Source: Opacimonas sp002292215 (GTDB lineage: Bacteria > Pseudomonadota > Gammaproteobacteria > Enterobacterales > Alteromonadaceae). From it: a stretch of 64,000 nucleotides of DNA. Within the stretch, counting starts at the first letter, position 1, and every line of letters begins with the position of its first letter. The notes beneath the pieces were generated by a model. The model worked only from the letters and a program-made list of their open reading frames with translations. It did not search any database and was not told the origin of the DNA. A program made the translations under genes and the position numbers. Location: the NCBI GenBank assembly GCA_943846745.1, contig OX044360.1:2728001-2792000 (forward strand). Reading direction: 5' to 3'. Positions 55,856 to 64,000 of the stretch are shown one piece after another.

Positions 55856-56128
55856 GTGAATAAATCTGAACTAATCGAAAAAATTTCTGAAGCTGCTGAT
55901 ATCAAAAAAGTAGAAGCTGGTCGTGCATTAGATGCATTCATCGATGCGGTTACTGCTGAATTAAAAGCTGGCGGTTCTGTACAACTTGTTGGTTTTGGTA
56001 CTTTCCAAGTACGCGACCGTGCTGCTCGCACTGGCCGTAACCCACAAACAGGTGCAGAAATCCAAATTGCAGCTGCTAAAGTTCCTGCTTTCAAAGCTGG
56101 TAAAGCATTAAAAGACGCGTGTAACTAA
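55856..56128 (+). CDS. hupB: DNA-binding protein HU-beta
   Basis: Abundant nucleoid protein that bends DNA as a dimer. It has 90 residues from GTG 55856, with GGGGATC as ribosome site. Family signature GFGTFQVRDRAARTGRNPQTG, including the DNA-intercalating Arg-Asn-Pro tip. The 267-bp lon-hupB gap is strongly AT-rich, holds no other gene and probably contains the hupB promoters. Confidence 0.98.
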   Translation: MNKSELIEKISEAADIKKVEAGRALDAFIDAVTAELKAGGSVQLVGFGTFQVRDRAARTGRNPQTGAEIQIAAAKVPAFKAGKALKDACN

Positions 56129-56146
56129 GACCCGTATCTCTTATTC

Positions 56147-56174
56147 AAAAAAGGCTCTTTTAAGAGCCTTTTTT
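56147..56174 (+). terminator. Terminator after hupB
   Basis: A 13-bp stem (AAAAAAGGCTCTT / AAGAGCCTTTTTT) with a 2-nt minimal loop, ending in T6, 18 bp after the stop. Confidence 0.92.
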
Positions 56175-56278
56175 ATTGCCCAAAAACCACGTAATTACTA
56201 GCGATTCGTTGCATTTTCGTTTATCATGCAACGCTAAAATTTTAACAATAAAAATCCTCACGGAGTTGGCAGAATCTT

Positions 56279-58159
56279 ATGTTAGAGAGAATGAGAGAAG
56301 GACTACAAGGTCCTTGGGCTATGATTATCGTAGCGCTTATCGTATTGAGTTTCGTATTTGCTGGTGTTGGTAGCTATTTAACTGCGCCAGTTGAAACCGC
56401 TGCAGCAAAAGTTAATGGCGAAGATATTTCTGCACGTGCACTTGATCAAGCATATCAAAATGAACGTGGACGTTTAGAATCACAATTTGGTGAAGGGATC
56501 AGCAGCTTATTTGCCAATCCTGACTACTTAGCTAATTTCCGTCAAGGCGTACTTGATCGTTTAATTGCTGACAAATTAGTTGAACAAAAAGCACAAGCTC
56601 TAGGTTTACGTGTTTCTGATGCACAAATTAAAGAAACGATTGTGAACATGCCTGAATTCCAAGTTGGTGGTACGTTTAACAATGACCGTTATTTAGCGGT
56701 ATTACGTCAAGCGGGTTTTCAAGTGGATGATTTCAGAAATTACATGCGTAACACTATGACTAAAGAACAGCTTTCTCGTGCGCTATTAGCAACAGATTTT
56801 GTTGTACCTGCCGAAGTCATTACCCAATTGAATCTTGGTCGTCAAACGCGTGATGCAAAATACGCAACGATTGCAACAGCTCAATTTGTTGACGGTATTG
56901 AATTATCTGATGAGCAAATCAACAACTACTATCAAACTAATATCGATAGTTATGACACACAAGAGCAAGTGAGTGTGGCTTATGTTGAATTAGATGTCGC
57001 TGACTTATTACCAACAATTACAGTCACAGAAGCGCAACTGCAAGAGTACTATCAATTTAATATTGCTAATTACCGTGCAGATGAAAAACGTCGTGTATCG
57101 CATATTTTAATCGAAATGGGTGATGATGCGGATGCGGCTTTTACTGCGATAGCTGAAGTGCAATCTAAGCTTGCAGCTGGCGAAGATTTTGCAACGCTAG
57201 CTAAAACATATTCTAATGACACGTTCAGTGCTGAAAATGGCGGTGATTTAGAATATGTGACTAGCGGTGATATGGATGCAGCGTTTGATGCTGCGGTATT
57301 AGCGTTAGCTAATGTTGGTGATGTTTCGGATGTAGTTGAAACTGAGTTCGGTTTACATTTAATCAAGCTAACAGAGCTTGTGCCTGAAGAAATCACGCCT
57401 TACAGTGATGTGGTTGCACAGATTACTGAAGCGGTTAAGCAAGAGCTAGCAGCTGAAGAATTCTTTTTACAGCAACAAACATTGGCTGAATTAGCATTTG
57501 AAGTGCCTGATACCTTAGAAGAAGTGTCTGGCGCATTAAATAAGCCGGTTACGACTACTGAGTTATTTACTGCCAATACTGTACCTGCGTTATTAAATAA
57601 TGCTGCGGTATTAGCAAATGCGTTTTCTCAAGAATTTATTGAAGCGGGTTTGAACTCAGATGTGATTGAGCTAAGTGACGAGCATGTGATAGTGATGCGA
57701 GTTGCTGAATATGAGCCACAACGCACACGTGCGCTTGCAGAAGTGCAAGACCAAGTAGAAGCGTCATTACGTGCTCAACTAGCCCAAGAAGCCGCGCTTG
57801 CTTATGCTCAGCGTTATGTTTCGGCTGCTGATGCCGAACAAGCGACTATTTTAGCCGAGAAAAACGTCAGTTTGACTGAGCTTTCTGCAGTTGGTCGTAC
57901 TGGTGCAACTGATATTGACCAAGCTGCGGTAGAAGTACTATTTACTTTGTCTCAAGGTAACGCGCAAGCGACGGTAACACTACCTACTGGTGATGTTGCA
58001 ATTGTTGAGCTGGTAGCGGTTAATGACTCTGTTGAAAAAGATGAAGGATTAGGTGCTGAATTACGTAACCGTTTAACCGGTCAACGTGCTCAAGCTGGAT
58101 ATCAAGCGTTTGTTGATGCATTAAAAGCAGATGCAGAAATAGTAGTATTAAATAACTAA
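56279..58159 (+). CDS. ppiD: Periplasmic folding chaperone PpiD
   Basis: Membrane-anchored periplasmic chaperone near the Sec exit. It has 626 residues: a short cytoplasmic start (MLERMREGLQGPW), a membrane span at about 14-34, a SurA-like N-domain, one parvulin domain at about 262-365 (RRVSHILIEMGDDADA...GGDLEYV...FGLHLIKL) and a C-terminal helical part. CGGAG precedes the ATG. Its functional partner YfgM is also encoded in this window. Confidence 0.96.
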   Translation: MLERMREGLQGPWAMIIVALIVLSFVFAGVGSYLTAPVETAAAKVNGEDISARALDQAYQNERGRLESQFGEGISSLFANPDYLANFRQGVLDRLIADKLVEQKAQALGLRVSDAQIKETIVNMPEFQVGGTFNNDRYLAVLRQAGFQVDDFRNYMRNTMTKEQLSRALLATDFVVPAEVITQLNLGRQTRDAKYATIATAQFVDGIELSDEQINNYYQTNIDSYDTQEQVSVAYVELDVADLLPTITVTEAQLQEYYQFNIANYRADEKRRVSHILIEMGDDADAAFTAIAEVQSKLAAGEDFATLAKTYSNDTFSAENGGDLEYVTSGDMDAAFDAAVLALANVGDVSDVVETEFGLHLIKLTELVPEEITPYSDVVAQITEAVKQELAAEEFFLQQQTLAELAFEVPDTLEEVSGALNKPVTTTELFTANTVPALLNNAAVLANAFSQEFIEAGLNSDVIELSDEHVIVMRVAEYEPQRTRALAEVQDQVEASLRAQLAQEAALAYAQRYVSAADAEQATILAEKNVSLTELSAVGRTGATDIDQAAVEVLFTLSQGNAQATVTLPTGDVAIVELVAVNDSVEKDEGLGAELRNRLTGQRAQAGYQAFVDALKADAEIVVLNN

Positions 58160-58180
58160 TACACTGTTAACAAATAATAA

Positions 58181-58217
58181 AAAAGGCGTGATAGGATAAC
58201 TGTTCACGCCTTTTTTG
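58181..58217 (+). terminator. Terminator after ppiD
   Basis: AAAAAAGGCGTGA / TCACGCCTTTTTT stem, 13 bp with a 12-nt loop and T6. The A-run gives Ts on the minus strand too, so it can also end the small minus-strand gene at 58235. Confidence 0.88.
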
Positions 58218-58234
58218 TAGCTGTTGATTAAGCG

Positions 58235-58411
58235 TTATTGATGTTGGGTGAGAAATATCATCACGGTATAAAAAATAGCGATGACACCACTAAGGATAAA
58301 AATATAGAGGAAACCTTGTTTACCCTGTTTGAGGGTATAGTCGTTGGCACGAAGATACATAATCCAAATAAGACTTAATACGAGGGGAATAATAAACAAT
58401 AATCGAATCAC
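58235..58411 (-). CDS. Small membrane protein, 58 residues
   Basis: GTG start with AAAGAGGT nine bases before it. The translation starts MIRLLFIIPLVLSLIWIMYL, then RANDYTLKQGKQGF and a second hydrophobic stretch LYIFILSGVIAIFYTVMIFL. Two membrane spans joined by a short basic loop suggest a small inner-membrane protein. It fills an otherwise empty ppiD-olsF gap and ends against the ppiD terminator. I know no named function. Confidence 0.65.
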   Translation of the reverse strand: MIRLLFIIPLVLSLIWIMYLRANDYTLKQGKQGFLYIFILSGVIAIFYTVMIFLTQHQ

Positions 58412-58493
58412 TAGCGCAATACCTCTTTAAAACATACTTTCACAATTAATATCTATTACGCACGAATATGATTTAAAGGTCAACGTTTACATT

Positions 58494-60230
58494 TTATATC
58501 ATGTTATTTTGGATTGTGCTCGATTCTTTTTCTCCAGTTATATAACGCTTATATTTCTTCGGTTTTAACATTTGTATATCCACCATGACTAAGCCATCAA
58601 CACAATTATTAAAATTAGGATCGATATTAAAAGCATGATAATGAATGCCTTCAGGCTGAGCAATATCACTGTATTGCTTGAATAAAGTCGGAACAGCATA
58701 CCCCATATTCGCTAACACATGCTTAAAGTGAGTGAACTCGGTTTTATAGTCGTCACCGTTAAATTGTGTAGAGGTTAACTTTTTACGGACATATGGGATA
58801 GTTGCTTGAGCACAAGGCAATGGCGCACCAAAATACAATGAATAGAATGCAATAATTAACTGCTTAGCTTCATCGGGGTATGTATCAGATAAACTAACTG
58901 GGCCAAATAAATATCGGTATTTGGGATATTTACGAATGAATGCACCGATCCCAACCCATAAATAGTCTAACGAACGTTTACCCCAATATTGCGGTTGCAC
59001 AAAGCTTCGACCGAGCTCAAGTCCTTGTGAAAAATAGGGTTGCATATGCTCGTTATAATCAAACAATGTCGCGCTATATAGCCCTGTTTTATGCTGTGCT
59101 TGACTTAATTTAGCCGCATCGGCAAAGCGATATGCGCCAACGATTTCAAGTGCATCTTTATCCCATAAGACCAAATGAAAGTAATGAGGATCATATTGGT
59201 CGATATCGCGTTTATGTAGCGTCCCTTCACCGACAGCACGAAAAGATACTTCACGTAAGCGGCCTATTTCACGCATCAAAGCACTCGATTCAGTATGTCG
59301 ATACAAATAAATCGCTTTATTGTCTGAGGTTTGACCTAATGCTTCACATTGCTCCTGAAGTTCGCGTAATACTTGTGCGCGATTTTCAGGTAAGGCAATA
59401 GGGGTTTGAGTTTGAAATAGTGGTGTTTTATCAAACCCGACAGCATACAGATGCTTTTTAAAAAGCTTAAGCAATGATTTTAATGGTAAATGAGGCAGTG
59501 TGTATGAAGAAACAGGGATCAGTTCACCAATACGAATAGGGAAGTGTGCCTTACGCTGTTTAAACATTTCTTTAACGAGTAAGACTGTCGATAACGGTTT
59601 GTACAACATCGATAAACTATAAAATAATGGCGAATTTTTAGCATCAATGAACATCGGTAAAATGGGTGCTTGGTGCTGCTTTGCTATGCGATAGAACCCA
59701 CTACGCCATTTTGTGTCACGCACCCCTTGTGGGCGTAATCGTGATACTTCACCAGCAGGAAACACTAATAATGCCCCCTCATTGCTTAAGTGTTGTTTAA
59801 TTTTATCCATATCTTGGCGCGCGGTTGCACCCGACATATTGTTGACCGGTAACAACACGTTATTTAATGCGGTAACACTCATCAACATTTGATTGGCCAT
59901 GACTTTCACGTCGGGACGCACTTCATGGATCATTTTTAGTAACGCCAGACCATCCAATGATCCTAGCGGATGGTTAGCGATAATGACGACTTTACCTGTG
60001 GTTGGAATACGCGCCTTTTCAGCATCCCTAACAGAATAAGTGACGTTAAAATAATCCAACACTTGTTCTACAAAATCAATACCGGATAAATGTGGGTATT
60101 GTGCGACAAATGCTTTGATTTCCGATTCATTTAGTAACTGCCGGAGTAAATAGATTAATGGCTTGGCAAGGACGGGTTGATTGGCAATTTGCGGGTATTG
60201 TTTGTAAATAACATCTGCGACTGAAAACAT
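58494..60230 (-). CDS. OlsF-like bifunctional acyltransferase (PlsC domain plus GNAT domain)
   Basis: It has 578 residues from ATG 60230; a GTG three codons upstream is possible. The N-terminal half (about 60-270) is a lysophospholipid acyltransferase with the H-x4-D motif in NHPLGSLDG and FPAGEVSRLRPQG. The C-terminal half (about 290-560) is a hemolysin/OlsB-type N-acyltransferase with EIGRLREVSFRAVGEGT and ELGRSFVQPQYWGKRSLDYLW. This order matches OlsF, which makes ornithine lipids from ornithine in two acylations, N-acylation by the C-terminal and O-acylation by the N-terminal domain. Substrate here is inferred. Confidence 0.82.
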   Translation of the reverse strand: MFSVADVIYKQYPQIANQPVLAKPLIYLLRQLLNESEIKAFVAQYPHLSGIDFVEQVLDYFNVTYSVRDAEKARIPTTGKVVIIANHPLGSLDGLALLKMIHEVRPDVKVMANQMLMSVTALNNVLLPVNNMSGATARQDMDKIKQHLSNEGALLVFPAGEVSRLRPQGVRDTKWRSGFYRIAKQHQAPILPMFIDAKNSPLFYSLSMLYKPLSTVLLVKEMFKQRKAHFPIRIGELIPVSSYTLPHLPLKSLLKLFKKHLYAVGFDKTPLFQTQTPIALPENRAQVLRELQEQCEALGQTSDNKAIYLYRHTESSALMREIGRLREVSFRAVGEGTLHKRDIDQYDPHYFHLVLWDKDALEIVGAYRFADAAKLSQAQHKTGLYSATLFDYNEHMQPYFSQGLELGRSFVQPQYWGKRSLDYLWVGIGAFIRKYPKYRYLFGPVSLSDTYPDEAKQLIIAFYSLYFGAPLPCAQATIPYVRKKLTSTQFNGDDYKTEFTHFKHVLANMGYAVPTLFKQYSDIAQPEGIHYHAFNIDPNFNNCVDGLVMVDIQMLKPKKYKRYITGEKESSTIQNNMI

Positions 60231-60290
60231 TTTGTACACTTAATAAAACTAACAAAGGCACAAAATAGTGTATCAATATGACAAAAGGGT

Positions 60291-60326
60291 GACGCAGGTT
60301 TGATGGTTATATGACGATCCTGCGTC
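60291..60326. terminator. Inverted repeat after the M28 peptidase gene
   Basis: GACGCAGG / CCTGCGTC, 8 bp with a 20-nt loop, directly after the peptidase stop on the minus strand, followed on that strand by a short CTTTT. Possible terminator. Confidence 0.4.
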
Positions 60327-60333
60327 GGATTTA

Positions 60334-61797
60334 TTACAGTGCTGCTGGGCGTGGATCAAAATCACTCATAGCCATATAAGCAGTGACTAATGCCCAAATA
60401 GTTTGGTTTTGACGCAGCTCATCAGGATTGATTTTATCTAAGGTATCATTCGGTGTGTGATGATAATCAAAATAATAATACCCATCTTGTTTCAGTGCAA
60501 TAACAGGCACACCGTATTTCGGTAGCATAGAGACGTCAGGACCACCGTTAGTATCATTACTACCCAGCTCAACGCCTAAGGATACTAAACGTTGATACAG
60601 CGCCTTGGGTTGTTCACGGACAGCATCAGCAAAACGTGTATCCATACGATAAATACTTCCTGCACCAAAATCAGATTCAGCAGCCATGATGATGTTAGGC
60701 AAATCGGCTTTGTTAGTGCGCACATATTCATATGCGCCAATTAAACCTATTTCTTCGGCTGCAAAGAGAACAACTCTAATGGTGCGCTTAGGCTGACCGA
60801 CTATGGTTTTAATATGATTAGCCGCAGCCATCACAATACCGACCCCTGCGCCATCATCTAGCGCGCCGGTACCTTCATCCCATGAATCTAAGTGAGCACC
60901 AATCAAAATAACTTCTTCAGGACGTTCACTACCCGTAATTTCACCAATTACATTGTAAGAAGTCTGCCAGCCGGCATCTTTTGCTTGCATATTTACAGCA
61001 AGACGCACCGGTTTATCTTGCTCAAACATCGCTTCTAACACATCTGCATCGGCAGTAGAGATTGCACCTGCGGGTATTTTGGCAACATTATCGTCGTAGC
61101 GCATGACACCAGTGTGTGCAAAGCGCGAATTATCCGTACCCACTGAGCGAATAATCACCGCTTGAGCGCCCAGTTTAGCCGCTTCAACCGCACCATTTAC
61201 GCGGTTAGGGACGACTTTTCCATAAAAACGACCGGCTTTATCACGTTGCATGCGGGTATTTAAAAATACAATTTTTCCTGCTATAGACGCAGCATCCGCT
61301 TGGGTTAATTCGTCCAGTGAACCAAACATGACAACTTGTGCATCTAATCCGCCATCAGGCGTTGCAATTGAGCCACCAAGAGCCGAGATAACGAGATCTT
61401 GTGGATAGGGGGCGAGTACTTTGGCATCGGCAAAACCTCGTTCCCAATTACGTACCCTAACAGGTTGTTTGTATATTTTATCAAACCCTAATTCGGCAAA
61501 TTTCGCTTCAGCCCAAGCAACAGCTCGCTTATCACCTTTTGAACCTGCAATCCGTGGACCCACTTCTACGGTTAATGATTTAACAATATTAAATGCCAAA
61601 TCACTCTGTTGAGAATGGCTGATAAGAGGTTCTAATTGTACTAATGAGGTATGATTTTGCACTAGTGGCGATGTTGTTTCGACGGCTACTGGATTCGCAT
61701 TAGGTGAGTAAAATACGCTATTTTGCGAAGCATTACAGCCGATAAGCAATGCACTTGCGCTCAGTGTAACCGCTGCAAATAGATGAGATTTTTTCAT
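60334..61797 (-). CDS. M28-family metallopeptidase lipoprotein
   Basis: It has 487 residues with a lipoprotein signal ending in ALLIGC. A PA-type insert at about 140-265 is followed by the zinc peptidase core: GAHLDSWDEGTGALDDGAG at about 300 (metal His and Asp), FAAEEIGLIGA (catalytic and metal Glu), and HHTPNDTLDKINPDEL near the end (third metal His). The domain order fits carboxypeptidase Q-like M28 aminopeptidases acting in the envelope on peptides. It is a lone gene. Confidence 0.9.
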   Translation of the reverse strand: MKKSHLFAAVTLSASALLIGCNASQNSVFYSPNANPVAVETTSPLVQNHTSLVQLEPLISHSQQSDLAFNIVKSLTVEVGPRIAGSKGDKRAVAWAEAKFAELGFDKIYKQPVRVRNWERGFADAKVLAPYPQDLVISALGGSIATPDGGLDAQVVMFGSLDELTQADAASIAGKIVFLNTRMQRDKAGRFYGKVVPNRVNGAVEAAKLGAQAVIIRSVGTDNSRFAHTGVMRYDDNVAKIPAGAISTADADVLEAMFEQDKPVRLAVNMQAKDAGWQTSYNVIGEITGSERPEEVILIGAHLDSWDEGTGALDDGAGVGIVMAAANHIKTIVGQPKRTIRVVLFAAEEIGLIGAYEYVRTNKADLPNIIMAAESDFGAGSIYRMDTRFADAVREQPKALYQRLVSLGVELGSNDTNGGPDVSMLPKYGVPVIALKQDGYYYFDYHHTPNDTLDKINPDELRQNQTIWALVTAYMAMSDFDPRPAAL

Positions 61798-61879
61798 GAA
61801 TGTCCCTGTGTCGTTATTGTTATTAATTTACTATATCACAGGTGCATTATGCGGTGTTGGACTGTTGAATTTCAAGCAC

Positions 61880-61905
61880 AAAAAAAGCACCCTAAGGTGC
61901 TTTTT
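61880..61905 (-). terminator. Terminator of rpsT
   Basis: On the minus strand GCACC pairs with GGTGC, extended by A/T pairs and ending in T7, 37 bp after the rpsT stop. Confidence 0.82.
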
Positions 61906-61941
61906 ATCAAAAACGTATCTACGTTAGATATAAGGCTTAAA

Positions 61942-62202
61942 TTAAAGCGCTTTAATCTGTGCAGATAAACGGCTCTTATGACGAGCAGCTTTGTTTTTGT
62001 GGATCAAACCTTTGGTCGCCATGCGATCAAGGATTGGTGTTGCAGTTGCAAGTGCCGCTTGCGCGCCATCTTTATCACCTGCTGCAATTGCAGCAAGTAC
62101 TTTCTTTATGCAGGTACGGGTGAAAGAGCGACGGCTGGCATTATGCTGACGACGGTTCTCGGCCTGAATTGCACGTTTTTTAGCAGACTTAATGTTAGCC
62201 AC
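61942..62202 (-). CDS. rpsT: 30S ribosomal protein S20
   Basis: Primary 16S rRNA binding protein. It has 86 residues starting MANIKSAKKRAIQAENRRQHN, with the basic helical sequence and conserved late motif KGLIHKNKAARHKSRL. Divergent from murJ, a common pairing. Confidence 0.98.
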   Translation of the reverse strand: MANIKSAKKRAIQAENRRQHNASRRSFTRTCIKKVLAAIAAGDKDGAQAALATATPILDRMATKGLIHKNKAARHKSRLSAQIKAL

Positions 62203-62362
62203 TGTGAACTCCGAAAAAAATTCATGTAAAATTTAGGGCGCAGATTATCTATTTTTAACTAGTTATTGTCAATGCCTTTATGCGCTTTTTTATTAGTACT
62301 GTACACAAGGCACTAACTTAGTGCTAATCTATGCGCACTTTATCACCAGATCTCAATCTTTT

Positions 62363-63907
62363 ATGCTGTTAAAATCAGGCATTATTGTCAGTGTTATGAC
62401 ACTGTTATCCCGCGTTCTAGGCCTTGTCAGAGATGTGGTTGTGGCAAATCTTATGGGGGCAGGGGCGAGTGCCGACGTTTTTTTCTTTGCCAATAAAATT
62501 CCGAATTTTTTACGCCGATTATTTGCAGAAGGCGCGTTTGCACAAGCATTTGTGCCGGTGTTATCCGCAGTCCATGCCCAAGATGATCGTAAACTCAGTC
62601 TTGATTTTATCGCTAAAATATCAGGTACGTTAGGTGTTATTGTCTTTTTTACTGCCATATTTGGGGTTTTAGCGTCGCCAGTCATCGCTGCATTATTCGG
62701 TACTGGATGGTTTATCGCCTTTATTAATGATGAACCCGATGGTCAAAAATTTGAACTTGCTAGTACAATGCTCAAAATTACCTTCCCTTATTTATTTTTT
62801 ATTACCTTGACGGGTTTGTCCGGTGCTATTTTGAATACCTTGAATCGTTTCGCTGTAGCAGCGTTCACACCGGTATTGCTAAATGTCTCGATTATTACCT
62901 GTGCGTGGTTGTTTCATGAACAATTTTCAACACCTGCGTTTGCGCTTGCATGGGGAGTGTTTTTTGGTGGACTGATTCAACTCGCATTTCAATTACCATT
63001 TTTATACCGTGCCGGCGTATTGGTTCGTCCACGCTGGGGCTGGTCTGATCCTAACGTCAAAAAAGTACGCACCTTGATGATCCCTGCATTATTTGGGGTT
63101 TCGGTGAGTCAAATCAATTTGTTGTTTGATACATTAATCGCCAGTTTTTTGATGACGGGGTCGGTGAGCTGGTTATATTACTCTGATAGGTTATTAGAGT
63201 TTCCGCTAGGTTTGTTTGGTATCGCTATTGCGACAGTGATATTGCCTGCGTTATCGCGTGACCATGTGAGCCAAGATAAAGACAAATTTAAGCGCAATAT
63301 GAATTGGGCATTAACCATGGTTTGTGCTTTGGGCATTCCATCGTGTTTAGGGTTGATGGTGTTAGCTGAGCCTATTTTATCGGTGATTTTTGAGCGCGGT
63401 GCATTTACTAGTAATGATGTGTCGATGGCTGGCATGAGTTTATTAGCGTATGCGTCAGGCTTGGTCAGTTTTATGTTAATTAAAATATTTGCACCAGGCT
63501 ATTACGCTCGCCAAGATACTAAGACTCCGGTCAAGTTTGGGATCATAGCGATGATTGCAAACATGGCATTTAACGTGATATTTGCTATTCCGTTTGGTTA
63601 TGTTGGTTTGGCAATAGCCACCAGTTTATCTGCCACACTGAATGCTGGTTTATTGTATCGTGGATTAGTCAAAGCAGGCGTATATCAATTGGAATCAGTG
63701 GTGTTGTGGCGTTTAGTGAAAATGTTACTCGCAGCTGCGGTGATGGCGGCAGTGGTGTTTATGTTGCAATTGCAAGTTGATTGGTCGTTGTTAACGTTTA
63801 GTCATCGCGTTAGTTATGTGGTGACATGGTTAAGTGCGGCACTGGTTTCCTATCTTGTTATGCTCGGCTTATTAGGCTTGCGCCCAAGGGACTTCAAAAG
63901 TACGTAA
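62363..63907 (+). CDS. murJ: Lipid II flippase MurJ
   Basis: Moves lipid II across the inner membrane for peptidoglycan synthesis. It has 514 residues from ATG 62363 (MLLKSGIIVSVMTLLSRVLG), which fits the family start; an in-frame ATG or TTG 14 codons upstream gives a non-conserved extension. Fourteen spans are expected. Key motifs are NKIPNFLRRLFAEGAFAQAF at about 45, ILNTLNRFAVAAF and the KIFAPGYYARQDTKTPVK loop at about 370. Confidence 0.97.
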   Translation: MLLKSGIIVSVMTLLSRVLGLVRDVVVANLMGAGASADVFFFANKIPNFLRRLFAEGAFAQAFVPVLSAVHAQDDRKLSLDFIAKISGTLGVIVFFTAIFGVLASPVIAALFGTGWFIAFINDEPDGQKFELASTMLKITFPYLFFITLTGLSGAILNTLNRFAVAAFTPVLLNVSIITCAWLFHEQFSTPAFALAWGVFFGGLIQLAFQLPFLYRAGVLVRPRWGWSDPNVKKVRTLMIPALFGVSVSQINLLFDTLIASFLMTGSVSWLYYSDRLLEFPLGLFGIAIATVILPALSRDHVSQDKDKFKRNMNWALTMVCALGIPSCLGLMVLAEPILSVIFERGAFTSNDVSMAGMSLLAYASGLVSFMLIKIFAPGYYARQDTKTPVKFGIIAMIANMAFNVIFAIPFGYVGLAIATSLSATLNAGLLYRGLVKAGVYQLESVVLWRLVKMLLAAAVMAAVVFMLQLQVDWSLLTFSHRVSYVVTWLSAALVSYLVMLGLLGLRPRDFKST

Positions 63908-63965
63908 ATACCCTTTTAGAAAATAATCGCGAGGTTAATGTTTCTTGACTTAAAGTAAAGCTAGC

Positions 63966-63994
63966 TTGACAATACTGGCTGTCACTCCTATAGT
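63966..63994 (+). promoter_or_regulatory. Strong sigma-70 promoter at the window end
   Basis: Consensus TTGACA at 63966 and TATAGT at 63989 with a 17-bp spacer, 58 bp after murJ. It points to genes outside the window; ribF-ileS often follow murJ, which is inference. Confidence 0.75.
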
Positions 63995-64000
63995 ATGAAA

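Overview
The window reads as chromosome from a marine-type gammaproteobacterium, most likely Alteromonadales or a close relative (Shewanella, Colwellia, Pseudoalteromonas and Moritella are the best-fitting groups). The evidence is the AT-leaning base composition, the gene order (tgt-yajC-secDF; iscRSUA-hscBA-fdx-ndk-rlmN-pilW-rodZ-ispG-hisS-yfgM-bamB-der; xseA/guaBA; tig-clpPX-lon-hupB-ppiD; rpsT/murJ) and proteins that align by eye to E. coli orthologues over their full length. I cannot fix the genus without a database search.

Layout. 1-4.2 kb: the 3' part of tgt and the Sec accessory genes yajC-secD-secF. 4.2-8.6 kb: a membrane diguanylate cyclase, suhB, trmJ and cysE. 8.6-14.1 kb: a complete Isc iron-sulfur operon behind two tandem IscR-type sites, without iscX, then ndk. 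14.7-23.8 kb: the rlmN-pilW-rodZ-ispG and hisS-yfgM-bamB-der blocks; here PilW carries an extra C-terminal LysM domain. 23.9-26.4 kb: an inserted-looking segment holding a three-gene lipoprotein operon (CsgG-like, DUF4810, DUF799) and a REP-associated tyrosine transposase (RAYT) bracketed by inverted copies of its probable REP element; a paired copy of that element forms the shared terminator after der. 26.4-33.8 kb: fadH, rsuA, xseA, guaB and guaA. 33.9-40.5 kb: a CotH-kinase lipoprotein, outer-membrane phospholipase A, proS, trmO, a DUF1415 gene and folD.

40.6-49.5 kb is the accessory part. Two identical tRNA-Pro(TGG) genes in direct orientation enclose about 8.8 kb with tRNA-Arg, a protein with a PEP-CTERM-like sorting tail, an IalB-family secreted protein, a phosphoketolase, an orphan membrane-fusion protein plus C39-peptidase ABC exporter, and tRNA-His and tRNA-Leu. 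49.7-58.4 kb: the proteostasis cluster tig-clpP-clpX-lon-hupB-ppiD and an unannotated 58-residue membrane protein. 58.5-63.9 kb: an OlsF-like two-domain acyltransferase, an M28 peptidase lipoprotein, rpsT and murJ, ending in a strong promoter that points out of the window.

Most genes are housekeeping and group by function: Fe-S assembly feeds IspG, RlmN and IscR; Sec, BamB, YfgM and PpiD serve envelope protein traffic; Tig, ClpXP and Lon handle folding and proteolysis. I see no CRISPR array, prophage, restriction system or classical insertion sequence. The best candidates for less-described biology are the RAYT/REP unit, the CsgG-DUF4810-DUF799 operon, the PilW-LysM fusion, the exporter with no evident cargo, and the segment between the two tRNA-Pro copies.
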